This document shows positions 54,269 through 62,279 of a DNA stretch of 64,000 nt, one piece after another. The notes beneath the pieces are model-generated. The model saw only the letters and a list, made by a program, of their open reading frames with translations. It had not been told where the DNA came from and made no database searches. The stretch's first letter is position 1. Every line of letters begins with the position of its first letter. Both the position numbers and the translations under genes were made by a program. Source of the DNA: Clostridia bacterium (lineage in GTDB: Bacteria > Bacillota > Clostridia > Christensenellales > Aristaeellaceae). Location: contig JAFVVG010000047.1 in NCBI GenBank assembly GCA_017502305.1, positions 1 through 64,000 of the forward strand. The letters run 5' to 3'.

Positions 54269-55141
54269 TTACTTTCCGTAGCTCAGCGCCAGCTTGCAGA
54301 AAAGGTCCTCGAAAATATACCGCTGGTCGATCTCCTCATACACGCGGATTTCCCGGTTTTCCGGGCAATCCACATACACGCCGCCTTCGCCGAAGCGGGG
54401 CGCGCTCTGGGTGCGGAAGCGGCCGCAGCCGGGGTTCAGCGCCAGGCCGATGGCCGGCTGATCGCCAATGGCCCAGCTTTCGCCGGTGATCCAATCGGCG
54501 TCTTTGCCGTATGCCATCATCTGCTCATAGAGATATTCGCCCACCTTGCCGCAGGGGCGGACCTTTTGCTCCAGCTCCGCGTAGCCGATCTGCATCTGGG
54601 TGTAGGTTCCCATGGGTACTTGCCACACCTCCAGCCTGGAGGAGAAAACGGCGTTGGCGGCGTGGTAGTCGTTCACAGAGTTGAACTCCCAGCCGCCCTT
54701 GGGGTAGAAGCCGCCGCCGATCCAGATGCAGGTGAACCTGTCCTGGATCTCCGGACACTTGTTGATGGCCGCCGCCACGTTGCTCAGCGCGCCCTGACAC
54801 AAAACAAACAGGGGGTGGGGATCATCCTTCAGCGCTTCCTGGATGATGAAATCCGCCGCCTCGCACGCCGGCGCGGCATTCTCGCTTTCCAGGGGTTCCG
54901 CACCCATGAGCACCGGTACATCGTGAATATCCATCAGATCCAGCAGGTGAACAATGGCGTCGTAGCTTTTCTGCACGGAACCGGGCGTGCCGAACTGCTC
55001 CGCCAGAATGCCCTTCACCATAAAGCGGGGCGTCAGAAGACCGTGGACGATGGCATAGGGATCGTCGGCTTCGCAGGCGGCGTCGGTATCGATGATTACG
55101 CGGATTCGCTTCTTTTCCTGAACGGTAAAACGATACGGCAT
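54269..55141 (-). CDS. Nucleoside hydrolase-like (IUNH family) protein
   Basis: 290 aa. The N-terminal metal-binding signature IIDTDAACEADDPYAIVHGL fits the DxDxxxDD nucleoside hydrolase motif, and LFVLCQGALSNVAAAINKCPEI and TCIWIGGGF follow as in the family. It should hydrolyse an N-glycosidic bond of a ribonucleoside or a modified analogue; several bacterial relatives have other glycosidic substrates. It has AAAGGAG before the ATG and a possible -10 (TATAAT at 55168-55173, minus strand). Confidence 0.85.
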   Translation of the reverse strand: MPYRFTVQEKKRIRVIIDTDAACEADDPYAIVHGLLTPRFMVKGILAEQFGTPGSVQKSYDAIVHLLDLMDIHDVPVLMGAEPLESENAAPACEAADFIIQEALKDDPHPLFVLCQGALSNVAAAINKCPEIQDRFTCIWIGGGFYPKGGWEFNSVNDYHAANAVFSSRLEVWQVPMGTYTQMQIGYAELEQKVRPCGKVGEYLYEQMMAYGKDADWITGESWAIGDQPAIGLALNPGCGRFRTQSAPRFGEGGVYVDCPENREIRVYEEIDQRYIFEDLFCKLALSYGK

Positions 55142-55613
55142 AGGAATTCTCCTTTGCGTTTTTTTCTATTATATCATACCATAATGCCCCTGCAAAGGGC
55201 TTGACAGATGGGGTGAAAACCGTTACAATATTTTTGATCGGCTGTTCGGAAGGTGCCGATGCACACTTCCAGGCTGTTTTCGATAGAAATCCCCCGCTCA
55301 TTTTGTTATCGCTTCTTATTCTGAGGCGTGTTTTTCGGCGGCTGAACCCGTATTGGTTCGGTCGGCTGCATAGGAATTGCGCAAAGGGTGCATTATGCCT
55401 GTGTGGGCGAAGTGTATCTTTGATAAGTGGTTTTTGTGAGGCGCGGCAGGCCCTTTTTTCGGCAGGCCGTCGGGAAAATGAATAAAAAAGCGGACGGAAG
55501 TCCATCATTATGAAAGCAGCATGCAGCCGTGCGGAAGATTTTTTTCGCGCGGCTTTTGGCCGTTCCTGACGACATTTGAAACAAGATTAAAAAGGAAAAG
55601 GAGGGGAAACAGT
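55142..55613 (+). other. Long leader region of rny, no convincing gene
   Basis: 472 bp without a supported gene. It contains the rny promoter (55201-55229) and then about 385 nt of untranslated leader. Visible structure: an ATCGGC/GCCGAT hairpin at about 55237-55260. A 94-codon open frame (55201-55485) starts on the promoter itself and has no family resemblance, so it was not called. Confidence 0.5.
55201..55229 (+). promoter_or_regulatory. Promoter of rny
   Basis: TTGACA (55201-55206), 17 nt, TACAAT (55224-55229). The first gene starts about 385 nt downstream. Confidence 0.7.
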
Positions 55614-57176
55614 TTGCCTACGATCGTATGGATTCTGATCGCTCTGGCGGCTGCCGCCATCGGCTTTGTTGTTGGTGGAGCATACCGCAAGAACGTCACC
55701 GAAAAGAAAATCGGCCGCACGGAAGAATACGCCAAGCATCTCTACGACGACGCCGTCCGCAAGGCGGATGAGTACAAGAAGGAAAAGGTGCTGGAGGCCA
55801 AGGAAGAAATTCTCAAGGCCAAGGCTGAAAGCGACCGCGAAAGGGCCGAGAACGAGCGCGAAATGCGTGAGCGCCGCAACGAAGTGCAGCGCAACGAACG
55901 CCGCTTGATCCAGCGTGAAGAAACCCTGGACAAGAAGGCCGACAACATGGAAGCCCGCGAGGAAAGCCTCAACAAGAAGCAGGCCGAGATCCAGAAGATG
56001 CAGGAAGAAGCCGAGGCGATGATCGCCAAGCAGACCGCTGAACTGGAACGTATCGCCGCCATGACCCAGGACGAGGCCAAGCAGGTCATCGTTGAGCGGG
56101 TGCAGAAGGACGCCTTCCACGACGCCGCCGCCATGGTCCGCGACATCGAGGCCAAGGCCAAGGAAGAGGGCGAAAAGAAAGCCCGCAATATCATTGCCCT
56201 GGCCATCCAGAAGTGCGCCGCCGACCACGTGGCCGAATCCACCGTATCCGTTATCGCCCTGCCCAATGACGACATGAAGGGCCGCATTATCGGCCGTGAG
56301 GGCCGCAACATCCGCGCCCTGGAGACCGCCACCGGCGTCGACCTCATCATCGACGATACCCCCGAAGCCGTCATCGTGTCCGCCTTTGACCCCGTCCGCC
56401 GTGAGATCGCCCGCATCGCCGTGGAAAAGCTCATCATGGACGGCCGCATCCACCCCGCCCGCATCGAGGAAATGGTGGAGAAGGCCCGCAAGGAAGTGGA
56501 CAACCAGATCCGCGAAGCCGGCGACAACGCCGTGTTCGAAACCAATCAGCACGGCATCCACCACGAGCTGGTCAAGCTCCTGGGCCGCCTGCGCTACCGC
56601 ACCTCCTATGGTCAGAACGTGCTGAAGCACGCCATTGAGGTCAGCCACCTGGCCGGCCTGATGGCCGCCGAGCTGGGTGCCGACGTCCAGCTGGCCAAGC
56701 GCGCAGGCCTCCTGCACGACATCGGCAAGGCTGTGGACCACGAGGCCGAGGGCACCCACGTGACCCTGGGCGGCGAATTGGCCCGCAAGTATCACGAGAG
56801 CCCCGACGTGATCCACGCCATCCTGGCCCACCACAACGACGTGGAGCCTCAAACCGTGGAAGCCGTGCTGGTGCAGGCTGCCGACGCTATCTCCGCTGCC
56901 CGTCCCGGCGCCCGCCGCGAGAGCCTGGAGAATTACATCAAGCGCCTGGAGAAGCTGGAGGAGATCGCCAACAGCTTCGACGGCGTGGAGAAGTGCTTTG
57001 CCATCCAGTCCGGCCGCGAGGTTCGCATCATGGTCAAGCCCGACGACGTCACCGACGAGGGCACCAAGATCCTGGCCAAGGAGATCGCCAAGCGCATCGA
57101 AAAGGAAATGGAGTATCCGGGCCAGATCCGCGTGAACGTGATCCGCGAAACCCGTTCCACCGAATACGCCAAGTAA
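55614..57176 (+). CDS. rny: Ribonuclease Y
   Basis: 520 aa from the TTG at 55614, placed after AAGGAGG; the frame stays open 31 codons upstream without a better site. An N-terminal membrane anchor (about 4-22, [19 protein letters not shown]) is followed by a long coiled coil (about 25-195), a KH domain (about 210-275, [15 protein letters not shown]) and an HD domain (about 335-430) with GLLHDIGKA and HHNDVEP. RNase Y initiates mRNA decay at the membrane and cuts riboswitch leaders. The rare TTG start and long leader may reflect post-transcriptional control. Confidence 0.95.
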   Translation: MPTIVWILIALAAAAIGFVVGGAYRKNVTEKKIGRTEEYAKHLYDDAVRKADEYKKEKVLEAKEEILKAKAESDRERAENEREMRERRNEVQRNERRLIQREETLDKKADNMEAREESLNKKQAEIQKMQEEAEAMIAKQTAELERIAAMTQDEAKQVIVERVQKDAFHDAAAMVRDIEAKAKEEGEKKARNIIALAIQKCAADHVAESTVSVIALPNDDMKGRIIGREGRNIRALETATGVDLIIDDTPEAVIVSAFDPVRREIARIAVEKLIMDGRIHPARIEEMVEKARKEVDNQIREAGDNAVFETNQHGIHHELVKLLGRLRYRTSYGQNVLKHAIEVSHLAGLMAAELGADVQLAKRAGLLHDIGKAVDHEAEGTHVTLGGELARKYHESPDVIHAILAHHNDVEPQTVEAVLVQAADAISAARPGARRESLENYIKRLEKLEEIANSFDGVEKCFAIQSGREVRIMVKPDDVTDEGTKILAKEIAKRIEKEMEYPGQIRVNVIRETRSTEYAK

Positions 57177-57185
57177 TGCTTTCCC

Positions 57186-57218
57186 CATCCCCGCCAACAC
57201 GGCGGGGATGTTCTTGTT
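57186..57218 (+). terminator. Terminator after rny
   Basis: CATCCCCGCC (57186-57195) pairs with GGCGGGGATG (57201-57210), followed by TTCTTGTT. Confidence 0.78.
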
Positions 57219-57263
57219 ACAGAGGTTAGTCTTGACTACCTCTCTGGCTATATGATACCATGC

Positions 57264-57397
57264 GCTTTGTAAGGGAGTAGTCGGCGCCTGCGGGCGGGAC
57301 GAAGTCAACATTCTGGAATCATGTTCCTGGCTTTGTACATTGCGACGAGACTTATCTGTTTCTTTTTACTGAAGGACGGATGAGTCTCGCTTTTTTT
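57264..57397 (+). promoter_or_regulatory. yybP-ykoY (manganese) riboswitch with terminator
   Basis: AAGGGAGTAG at 57271-57280, the following GTCAACA and CTGGCTTTG elements match the yybP-ykoY aptamer that senses Mn2+. Downstream, GAGACTTATC (57347-57356) pairs with GATGAGTCTCG (57379-57389) to form a terminator with seven T (57391-57397). Mn2+ binding should prevent termination and turn on mntP, 35 nt further on. Confidence 0.82.
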
Positions 57398-57431
57398 CGG
57401 CCTTCATGAGATCAACGAGGAGGTATGACCA

Positions 57432-57995
57432 ATGGGTATCTTTGAGCTTTTCATGATCGCCGTGGGCCTGAGCATGGACGCCTTCGCGGTGTCGGTGTGC
57501 AAGGGCCTTTCTGTGCGCAAGGCAGAGGTAAAGCACTCCCTGTGCGTGGGCCTGTATTTCGGTGGCTTTCAGGCGCTGATGCCGCTGATCGGCTACCTGC
57601 TGGGCACCCAGTTCGAAAGCTTCATCGTCAGCGTTGACCACTGGATCGCCTTCATCCTGCTGGGGTTCATCGGCGGCAACATGATCCGCGAGGCCCTCGG
57701 CAAGGAAGAGGAAGCCCTGGACGATTCCTTCTCCTTCAAAACCATGATTACCCTGGCCATCGCCACCAGCATCGATGCCCTGGCCATGGGCGTGACCTTC
57801 GCCTTCCTGCGGGTGAACATCTTCTGGGCGGTCGCGTTCATCGGCGTGATCACATTCGTGCTCTCCGCCATTGGCTTGAAGGTGGGCAATGTCTTTGGCG
57901 CCCGGTATAAGAGCAAGGCCGAGCTCTTCGGCGGCGTGGTGCTGATCCTCATGGGCACCAAGATCCTGCTGGAGCACCTGGGCATCCTGGGTTAA
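57432..57995 (+). CDS. mntP: Manganese efflux pump MntP
   Basis: 187 aa, GAGGAGG before the ATG. Six membrane segments with the duplicated DUF204/MntP layout: [16 protein letters not shown] in the first half and [16 protein letters not shown] in the second, each with the conserved Asp in a membrane helix. It exports Mn2+. Control by the upstream riboswitch supports the assignment. A transporter gene follows after 36 nt. Confidence 0.95.
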   Translation: MGIFELFMIAVGLSMDAFAVSVCKGLSVRKAEVKHSLCVGLYFGGFQALMPLIGYLLGTQFESFIVSVDHWIAFILLGFIGGNMIREALGKEEEALDDSFSFKTMITLAIATSIDALAMGVTFAFLRVNIFWAVAFIGVITFVLSAIGLKVGNVFGARYKSKAELFGGVVLILMGTKILLEHLGILG

Positions 57996-58031
57996 ACATC
58001 CTTCTACCACCAACGAAAGGAAGATACCGCC

Positions 58032-59303
58032 ATGATTCCCGCTCTGATTCTCTTTGCCGTGACCTACGTGCTGATGCTCACCTTCAGCAAGTACCGTCCC
58101 TACATCGCCCTGGGCTCCGCACTGATCTTCATTCTCACCGGCATGCTGCCCCTGGGCGAGATTTTCCCTTCCATTGACCTGAACGTGATCCTGATGATCG
58201 CCGGCACCATGGGCTTGGTGGCGCTTTTCATTGAAAGCAAGATGCCCGCCCTCCTGGCCGACCTGGTGATGGAGAAGGTACCCAATGTGCAGTGGGCCGC
58301 CGTGGCCCTGGCCATTTTCGCCGGCGTGATCTCCGCCTTTGTGGACAATGTGGCCACTGTGCTGATGATCGCCCCCGTGGCCATGGAAATCTGCAAGAAG
58401 CTGAAGGTGAACCCCGTGCCCTTCATCATCGGCATTGCGGTTTCTTCCAATCTGCAGGGCGCCGCCACCCTGGTGGGCGATACCACGGCCATCATGCTGG
58501 GCTCCGCCCTGGACATGAGCTTCATGGATTTCTTCTGGTACAAGGGCAAGCCCAGTATCTTCTTCGCGGTGGAGCTGGGCGCGGCACTTTCCGCCCTGAT
58601 CCTGTATTTCATCTTCCGCAAGGAGAAGAACCCCATCCCCAAGGCCACGGAGCGCACCCAGGTCACCAACATGGTTCCCACCTGGCTGCTGGGCGGCGCC
58701 ATTGTGCTGCTGATCTGCGCTTCCTTTATTCCCAATAAGCCCAGCACCACCAACGGCCTGATCTGCTGCGTGCTGTTCCTGATCGGCCTTATGTACAACT
58801 TCATGCAGAAGAAGAGCATGGAGGCTATCACCGAGCCCCTGAAGGGCATTGACTTCGAGACCATCGGCCTGCTGCTGGGCCTGTTCCTGATGATCGGCGG
58901 CATTTCTGCCCAGGGCGTCATTGACGCGGCGGCGGGCCTGCTGGCCAAGGCCGGCGGCGGCAATGTGTTTGTGCTCTACACGGTGATCGTGTGGGCGTCT
59001 GTGCTGATCTCCGCCTTCATCGACAACATCCCCTATGTGGCTACGATGATTCCTGTGATCGCCTCCCTGGCTGCCACCCTGGGCGTAGACCCCACGCCCC
59101 TGTATTTCGGCCTGCTTTCCGGCGCCACCCTGGGCGGCAACTGCACGCCTATCGGCGCTTCGGCCAACATTACGGGCATTGGTATCCTGCGCAAGGCCGG
59201 GCATGAGGTCAGCAATGGCGATTTCTTCAAGATCGGCATCCCCTTCACCCTGGCGGCTATTATTCCCGCATATATCTACATCTGGCTGCTGTACGGTGTG
59301 TAA
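58032..59303 (+). CDS. ArsB/NhaD-type ion transporter (IT superfamily)
   Basis: 423 aa, about eleven membrane segments. Both inverted-repeat halves carry the family's re-entrant motifs: AFVDNVATVLMIAPVAMEI and ATLVGDTTAIMLG in the first, AFIDNIPYVATMIPVI and GATLGGNCTPIGASANI in the second. Relatives transport arsenite, Na+/H+ or dicarboxylates. It shares the mntP transcript, so it lies under the manganese riboswitch; manganese or another metal-linked antiport is a reasonable guess. AAAGGAAG precedes the ATG. Confidence 0.85.
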   Translation: MIPALILFAVTYVLMLTFSKYRPYIALGSALIFILTGMLPLGEIFPSIDLNVILMIAGTMGLVALFIESKMPALLADLVMEKVPNVQWAAVALAIFAGVISAFVDNVATVLMIAPVAMEICKKLKVNPVPFIIGIAVSSNLQGAATLVGDTTAIMLGSALDMSFMDFFWYKGKPSIFFAVELGAALSALILYFIFRKEKNPIPKATERTQVTNMVPTWLLGGAIVLLICASFIPNKPSTTNGLICCVLFLIGLMYNFMQKKSMEAITEPLKGIDFETIGLLLGLFLMIGGISAQGVIDAAAGLLAKAGGGNVFVLYTVIVWASVLISAFIDNIPYVATMIPVIASLAATLGVDPTPLYFGLLSGATLGGNCTPIGASANITGIGILRKAGHEVSNGDFFKIGIPFTLAAIIPAYIYIWLLYGV

Positions 59304-59316
59304 AGCAAATCAACGA

Positions 59317-59342
59317 AGCGTCTGCGGTGCAGGCGCTTTTTT
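59317..59342 (+). terminator. Terminator of the mntP operon
   Basis: AGCGTCTGC pairs with GCAGGCGCT (one wobble) around GGT, followed by TTTTT. Confidence 0.78.
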
Positions 59343-59416
59343 GCACACGTGTAGGGTGGACTTTATTCACCCACCCCTGCTGATATGACATGCGCCGGGC
59401 TGTCCCGAATGGGATT

Positions 59417-59500
59417 CTTAAGGGGTGAAGCCCCTTAAGCGGAGTCCAGAGGCAGAGCCTCTGGCGGGGTTTCCAAAGGGGTGAAGCCCCTTTGGTTTTT
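59417..59500 (+). repeat. Three successive hairpins before the vor operon
   Basis: CTTAAGGGG/CCCCTTAAG (59417-59439), CCAGAGGC/GCCTCTGG (59446-59464) and CCAAAGGGG/CCCCTTTGG (59473-59495, followed by TTTTT). The spacer words GGATTC, GGAGTCC and GGTTTCC before each arm link them to the tandem units at 45699-45796. The last hairpin has the form of a terminator. Confidence 0.75.
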
Positions 59501-59513
59501 CTGTGTACTTTTG

Positions 59514-59542
59514 TTGACGGCGGACGATTGTTTTCCTATAAT
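59514..59542 (+). promoter_or_regulatory. Promoter of the vor/kor operon
   Basis: TTGACG (59514-59519), 17 nt, TATAAT (59537-59542), 33 nt before the ferredoxin-like gene. Confidence 0.72.
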
Positions 59543-59575
59543 AGAACAATACCGATTCAGGAAGGAGGCGGCACC

Positions 59576-59779
59576 ATGGCCAAGTTGACCATTGCTGCAG
59601 AGACCTGCAAAGGCTGCGGCCTGTGCGCGGATGTTTGCCCCAAGAAGCTCTTGGAGCTGAGCCACGATATCAACAGCAAGGGCTATCACCCCATTGCTAT
59701 TACCGATCAGGAGAAGTGCATCGGCTGCGCGTTCTGCGCCCGGATGTGTCCTGACGCTGTTATTAAGGTAGAAAAGTAA
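59576..59779 (+). CDS. 2-oxoacid:ferredoxin oxidoreductase, delta (2[4Fe-4S] ferredoxin) subunit
   Basis: 67 aa from the ATG at 59576, after GGAAGGAGG. Two ferredoxin motifs, CKGCGLCADVCP and CIGCAFCARMCP, bind two [4Fe-4S] clusters. It passes electrons from the thiamine site of the complex to free ferredoxin. First gene of a four-gene operon. Confidence 0.93.
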   Translation: MAKLTIAAETCKGCGLCADVCPKKLLELSHDINSKGYHPIAITDQEKCIGCAFCARMCPDAVIKVEK

Positions 59780-59792
59780 GGAGGTTATCTCC

Positions 59793-60866
59793 ATGGGTCA
59801 GAAGATGCTCATGAAGGGCAATGAGGCCATTGCCGAGGCCGCCATCCAGGCCGGATGCCGGTTCTTCTTCGGCTACCCCATCACGCCCCAGAACCAGATT
59901 CCCGAGTATATGTCCAAGCGTATGCCCAAGGTGGAGGGCGGCTGCTTCCTGCAGGCTGAAAGCGAAGTTGCCGCCATCAACATGGTCTACGGCGCCGCCG
60001 GCGCCGGTGCCCGTGTGATGACCTCCTCCTCCAGCCCCGGAATTTCCCTGAAGCAGGAAGGCATCAGCTACATCGTTGGCGCCGAACTGCCCTGCGTGAT
60101 TGTGAACATGGTCCGCGGCGGCCCTGGCCTGGGTTCCATCCAGCCTGCCCAGAGCGACTATTATCAGTCCACCCGCGGCGGCGGTCATGGTGACTACCGC
60201 ATGCTGGTGCTGGCGCCCTCCTCTGTGCAGGAAGCCGTCGAATTGACCCAGCAGGCCTTCGACCTGGCCGACAAGTACCGCAACCCTGTGCTGGTCATGG
60301 GCGATGGCCTCATCGGCCAGATGATGGAGCCCGTGGAAATGCCCGAGTACGTCAAGCCTGAGCTGCCCGAGAAAACCTGGGCTGCCACCGGCTGGAAGCC
60401 CGGCTGCGGCCGCGAGCGCGCTGTGATCAACAGCCTGTACATCGACCCCAGCGTCCTGGAGCAGCACAACCGCAAGCTCTTCGCCAAGTACGCGGTGATG
60501 GAGCGGGAGGAGTGCCGCTGGCAGGAAGAAATGACCGACGATGCTGATTTCGTCATCGTGGCCTACGGCACCACTGCCCGTATCGCCCGCAGCGCTATGC
60601 GCAAGCTGCGCGACAAGGGCATCAAGGCCGGCCTGATCCGCCCCATCACCCTGTGGCCCTTCCCCAACGCGCCCATCCAGAAGGCCGCCGAGCACGCCAA
60701 GGCGTTCCTGACGGTGGAAATGTCCATGGGCCAGATGGTGGACGACGTGCGCCTGGCCGTGAACGGCAAGAAGCCCGTGGAATTCTACGGCCGTACCGGC
60801 GGCATTGTGCCCACGGTGCGCGAGATCGTAGAGCAGATCGAGAACATGGCAAAGGAGGCGAAGTAA
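59793..60866 (+). CDS. 2-oxoacid:ferredoxin oxidoreductase, alpha subunit (VorB/KorA-like)
   Basis: 357 aa, AAGGAGG before the ATG. N-terminal pyrimidine-binding domain with [32 protein letters not shown], the conserved [31 protein letters not shown] region, and a C-terminal transketolase-like domain ([25 protein letters not shown]). It oxidatively decarboxylates a branched-chain 2-oxoacid or 2-oxoglutarate to an acyl-CoA. The short, four-subunit form with a separate ferredoxin fits VOR or KOR; which one cannot be told from sequence alone. Confidence 0.92.
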   Translation: MGQKMLMKGNEAIAEAAIQAGCRFFFGYPITPQNQIPEYMSKRMPKVEGGCFLQAESEVAAINMVYGAAGAGARVMTSSSSPGISLKQEGISYIVGAELPCVIVNMVRGGPGLGSIQPAQSDYYQSTRGGGHGDYRMLVLAPSSVQEAVELTQQAFDLADKYRNPVLVMGDGLIGQMMEPVEMPEYVKPELPEKTWAATGWKPGCGRERAVINSLYIDPSVLEQHNRKLFAKYAVMEREECRWQEEMTDDADFVIVAYGTTARIARSAMRKLRDKGIKAGLIRPITLWPFPNAPIQKAAEHAKAFLTVEMSMGQMVDDVRLAVNGKKPVEFYGRTGGIVPTVREIVEQIENMAKEAK

Positions 60867-60867
60867 G

Positions 60868-61611
60868 ATGGCAGTCGTTTATGAAAAGACCAAGCTCCTT
60901 ACCGATAAGCCCCTGCACTATTGCCCCGGCTGCACCCACGGCATCATCCACCGCCTGGTAGCCGAAGCCCTCGACGAGCTGGGCGTGCAGGACAAGACCA
61001 TCGGCGTCGCGCCTGTTGGCTGCGCTGTGTTCGCCTATGATTACTTCAACTGCGATATGATGGAAGCCGCTCATGGCCGTGCACCCGCTGTGGCCACCGG
61101 CTGCAAGCGCGTGAACCCGAACAACGTGGTGTTCACCTATCAGGGCGACGGCGACCTGGCCTCCATCGGCGCGGCGGAGATCACCCACGCTGCTACCCGC
61201 GGCGAGAACATCACCGTGATTTTCGTTAACAACGCTATTTACGGCATGACCGGCGGCCAGATGGCTCCCACCACGCTGCCCGGCCAGGTGACCACCACCA
61301 GCCCCTATGGCCGTGATACCAACCACTGCGGCTATCCCATCCGCGTCAGCGAAATGCTGGCTACCCTGGATGGCCCCGCCTACATTGCCCGCGTTTCCGT
61401 CCACGATGTGAAGCACATCATGGAAGCTAAGAAGGCCATCAAGAAGGCCTTCCAGCTGCAGATCGAGGGCAAGGGCTTTACCATGGTGGAAGTGCTGTCT
61501 TCCTGCCCCACCAACTGGGGCATGACGCCCCAGGAGGCTCTCAAATGGCTGCAGGAGAATATGATTCCCCAGTATCCCCTGGGCGTGAAGAAAGAAAAGG
61601 AGGCGGAGTGA
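60868..61611 (+). CDS. 2-oxoacid:ferredoxin oxidoreductase, beta (thiamine-binding) subunit
   Basis: 247 aa, starting one nt after the alpha-subunit stop. The TPP-binding signature is [39 protein letters not shown], with the GDGD...NN metal ligands. [12 protein letters not shown] at the N-terminus and [10 protein letters not shown] fit VorA/KorB. It holds thiamine diphosphate at the alpha-beta interface. Confidence 0.94.
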   Translation: MAVVYEKTKLLTDKPLHYCPGCTHGIIHRLVAEALDELGVQDKTIGVAPVGCAVFAYDYFNCDMMEAAHGRAPAVATGCKRVNPNNVVFTYQGDGDLASIGAAEITHAATRGENITVIFVNNAIYGMTGGQMAPTTLPGQVTTTSPYGRDTNHCGYPIRVSEMLATLDGPAYIARVSVHDVKHIMEAKKAIKKAFQLQIEGKGFTMVEVLSSCPTNWGMTPQEALKWLQENMIPQYPLGVKKEKEAE

Positions 61612-61612
61612 G

Positions 61613-62149
61613 ATGGAAGCTCAATTCCTGATTGCCGGTTTCGGCGGCCAGGGCGTGCTGCTCATCGGCCAGCTGCTGGCCAAGGCCGCCATGCATGATG
61701 GCATGAACGTCTCCTGGATGCCCTCCTACGGCCCCGAAATGCGCGGTGGCGAGGCCAACTGCGCTGTGGTGATCTCAGATGAACCCATCGGCAGCCCCCT
61801 GGTTACCGAACCCCCCATCGCCGTGATCATGAACAAGCCCTCCATGCTGAAGTTCGCTCCCACCATGGAGCAGGGCGGCCTGATGCTGTACAATTCCTCG
61901 CTGATCGACATCGAACCCGATCGCAAGGACATCACCGCCGTGGCCATCGACTGCAACGGCATCGCCGAAAAGCTGGGCAATGCCCGCACCGCCAACATGG
62001 TGATGCTGGGCGCCATCATCCAGCGCACGGGCGTCATTTCCATCGACAGCGCCATGGAGGCCCTCAAGGCCACCTTCGGCCCCAAGAAGGAGCACCTGCT
62101 GCCCATCAACCGCGCGGCTATGGAGGCCGGCGCGGAGGCGGCGAAGTAA
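61613..62149 (+). CDS. 2-oxoacid:ferredoxin oxidoreductase, gamma subunit
   Basis: 178 aa, starting one nt after the beta-subunit stop. GFGGQGVLLIGQLLAKAAMHDGMNVSWMPSYGPEMRGGEANC is the typical gamma-subunit N-terminus. It links the catalytic subunits and helps bind CoA. The four genes read delta, alpha, beta, gamma. The presence of the Liv importer at 27-32 kb is compatible with branched-chain amino acid fermentation, but the two loci are far apart. Confidence 0.93.
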   Translation: MEAQFLIAGFGGQGVLLIGQLLAKAAMHDGMNVSWMPSYGPEMRGGEANCAVVISDEPIGSPLVTEPPIAVIMNKPSMLKFAPTMEQGGLMLYNSSLIDIEPDRKDITAVAIDCNGIAEKLGNARTANMVMLGAIIQRTGVISIDSAMEALKATFGPKKEHLLPINRAAMEAGAEAAK

Positions 62150-62159
62150 ACAGCCATCA

Positions 62160-62193
62160 AGCGACCATGACAAGCGTCATGGCCGCTTTTTTT
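62160..62193 (+). terminator. Terminator of the vor/kor operon
   Basis: AGCGACCATGAC pairs with GTCATGGCCGCT with one mismatch around AAGC, followed by seven T. Confidence 0.85.
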
Positions 62194-62218
62194 GTTTGAT
62201 TTGCTGCGCGATTTCCTG

Positions 62219-62247
62219 TTGTAAGCGAGGATGATTTATGGTATGAT
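62219..62247 (+). promoter_or_regulatory. Promoter of the GH74-type gene
   Basis: TTGTAA (62219-62224), 17 nt, TATGAT (62242-62247). Confidence 0.58.
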
Positions 62248-62279
62248 AGGCGAAACCTGATGCAGGGGAGGTATTCTCC

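Noticed and set aside
55201..55485. 94-codon open frame in the rny leader
   Set aside because: Its first codon coincides with the -35 box of the rny promoter, there is no ribosome-binding site and no recognisable family.
59413..59500. Possible attachment site or integron
   Set aside because: No integrase or recombinase in the window; the structures read simply as hairpins, the last with a T-run.
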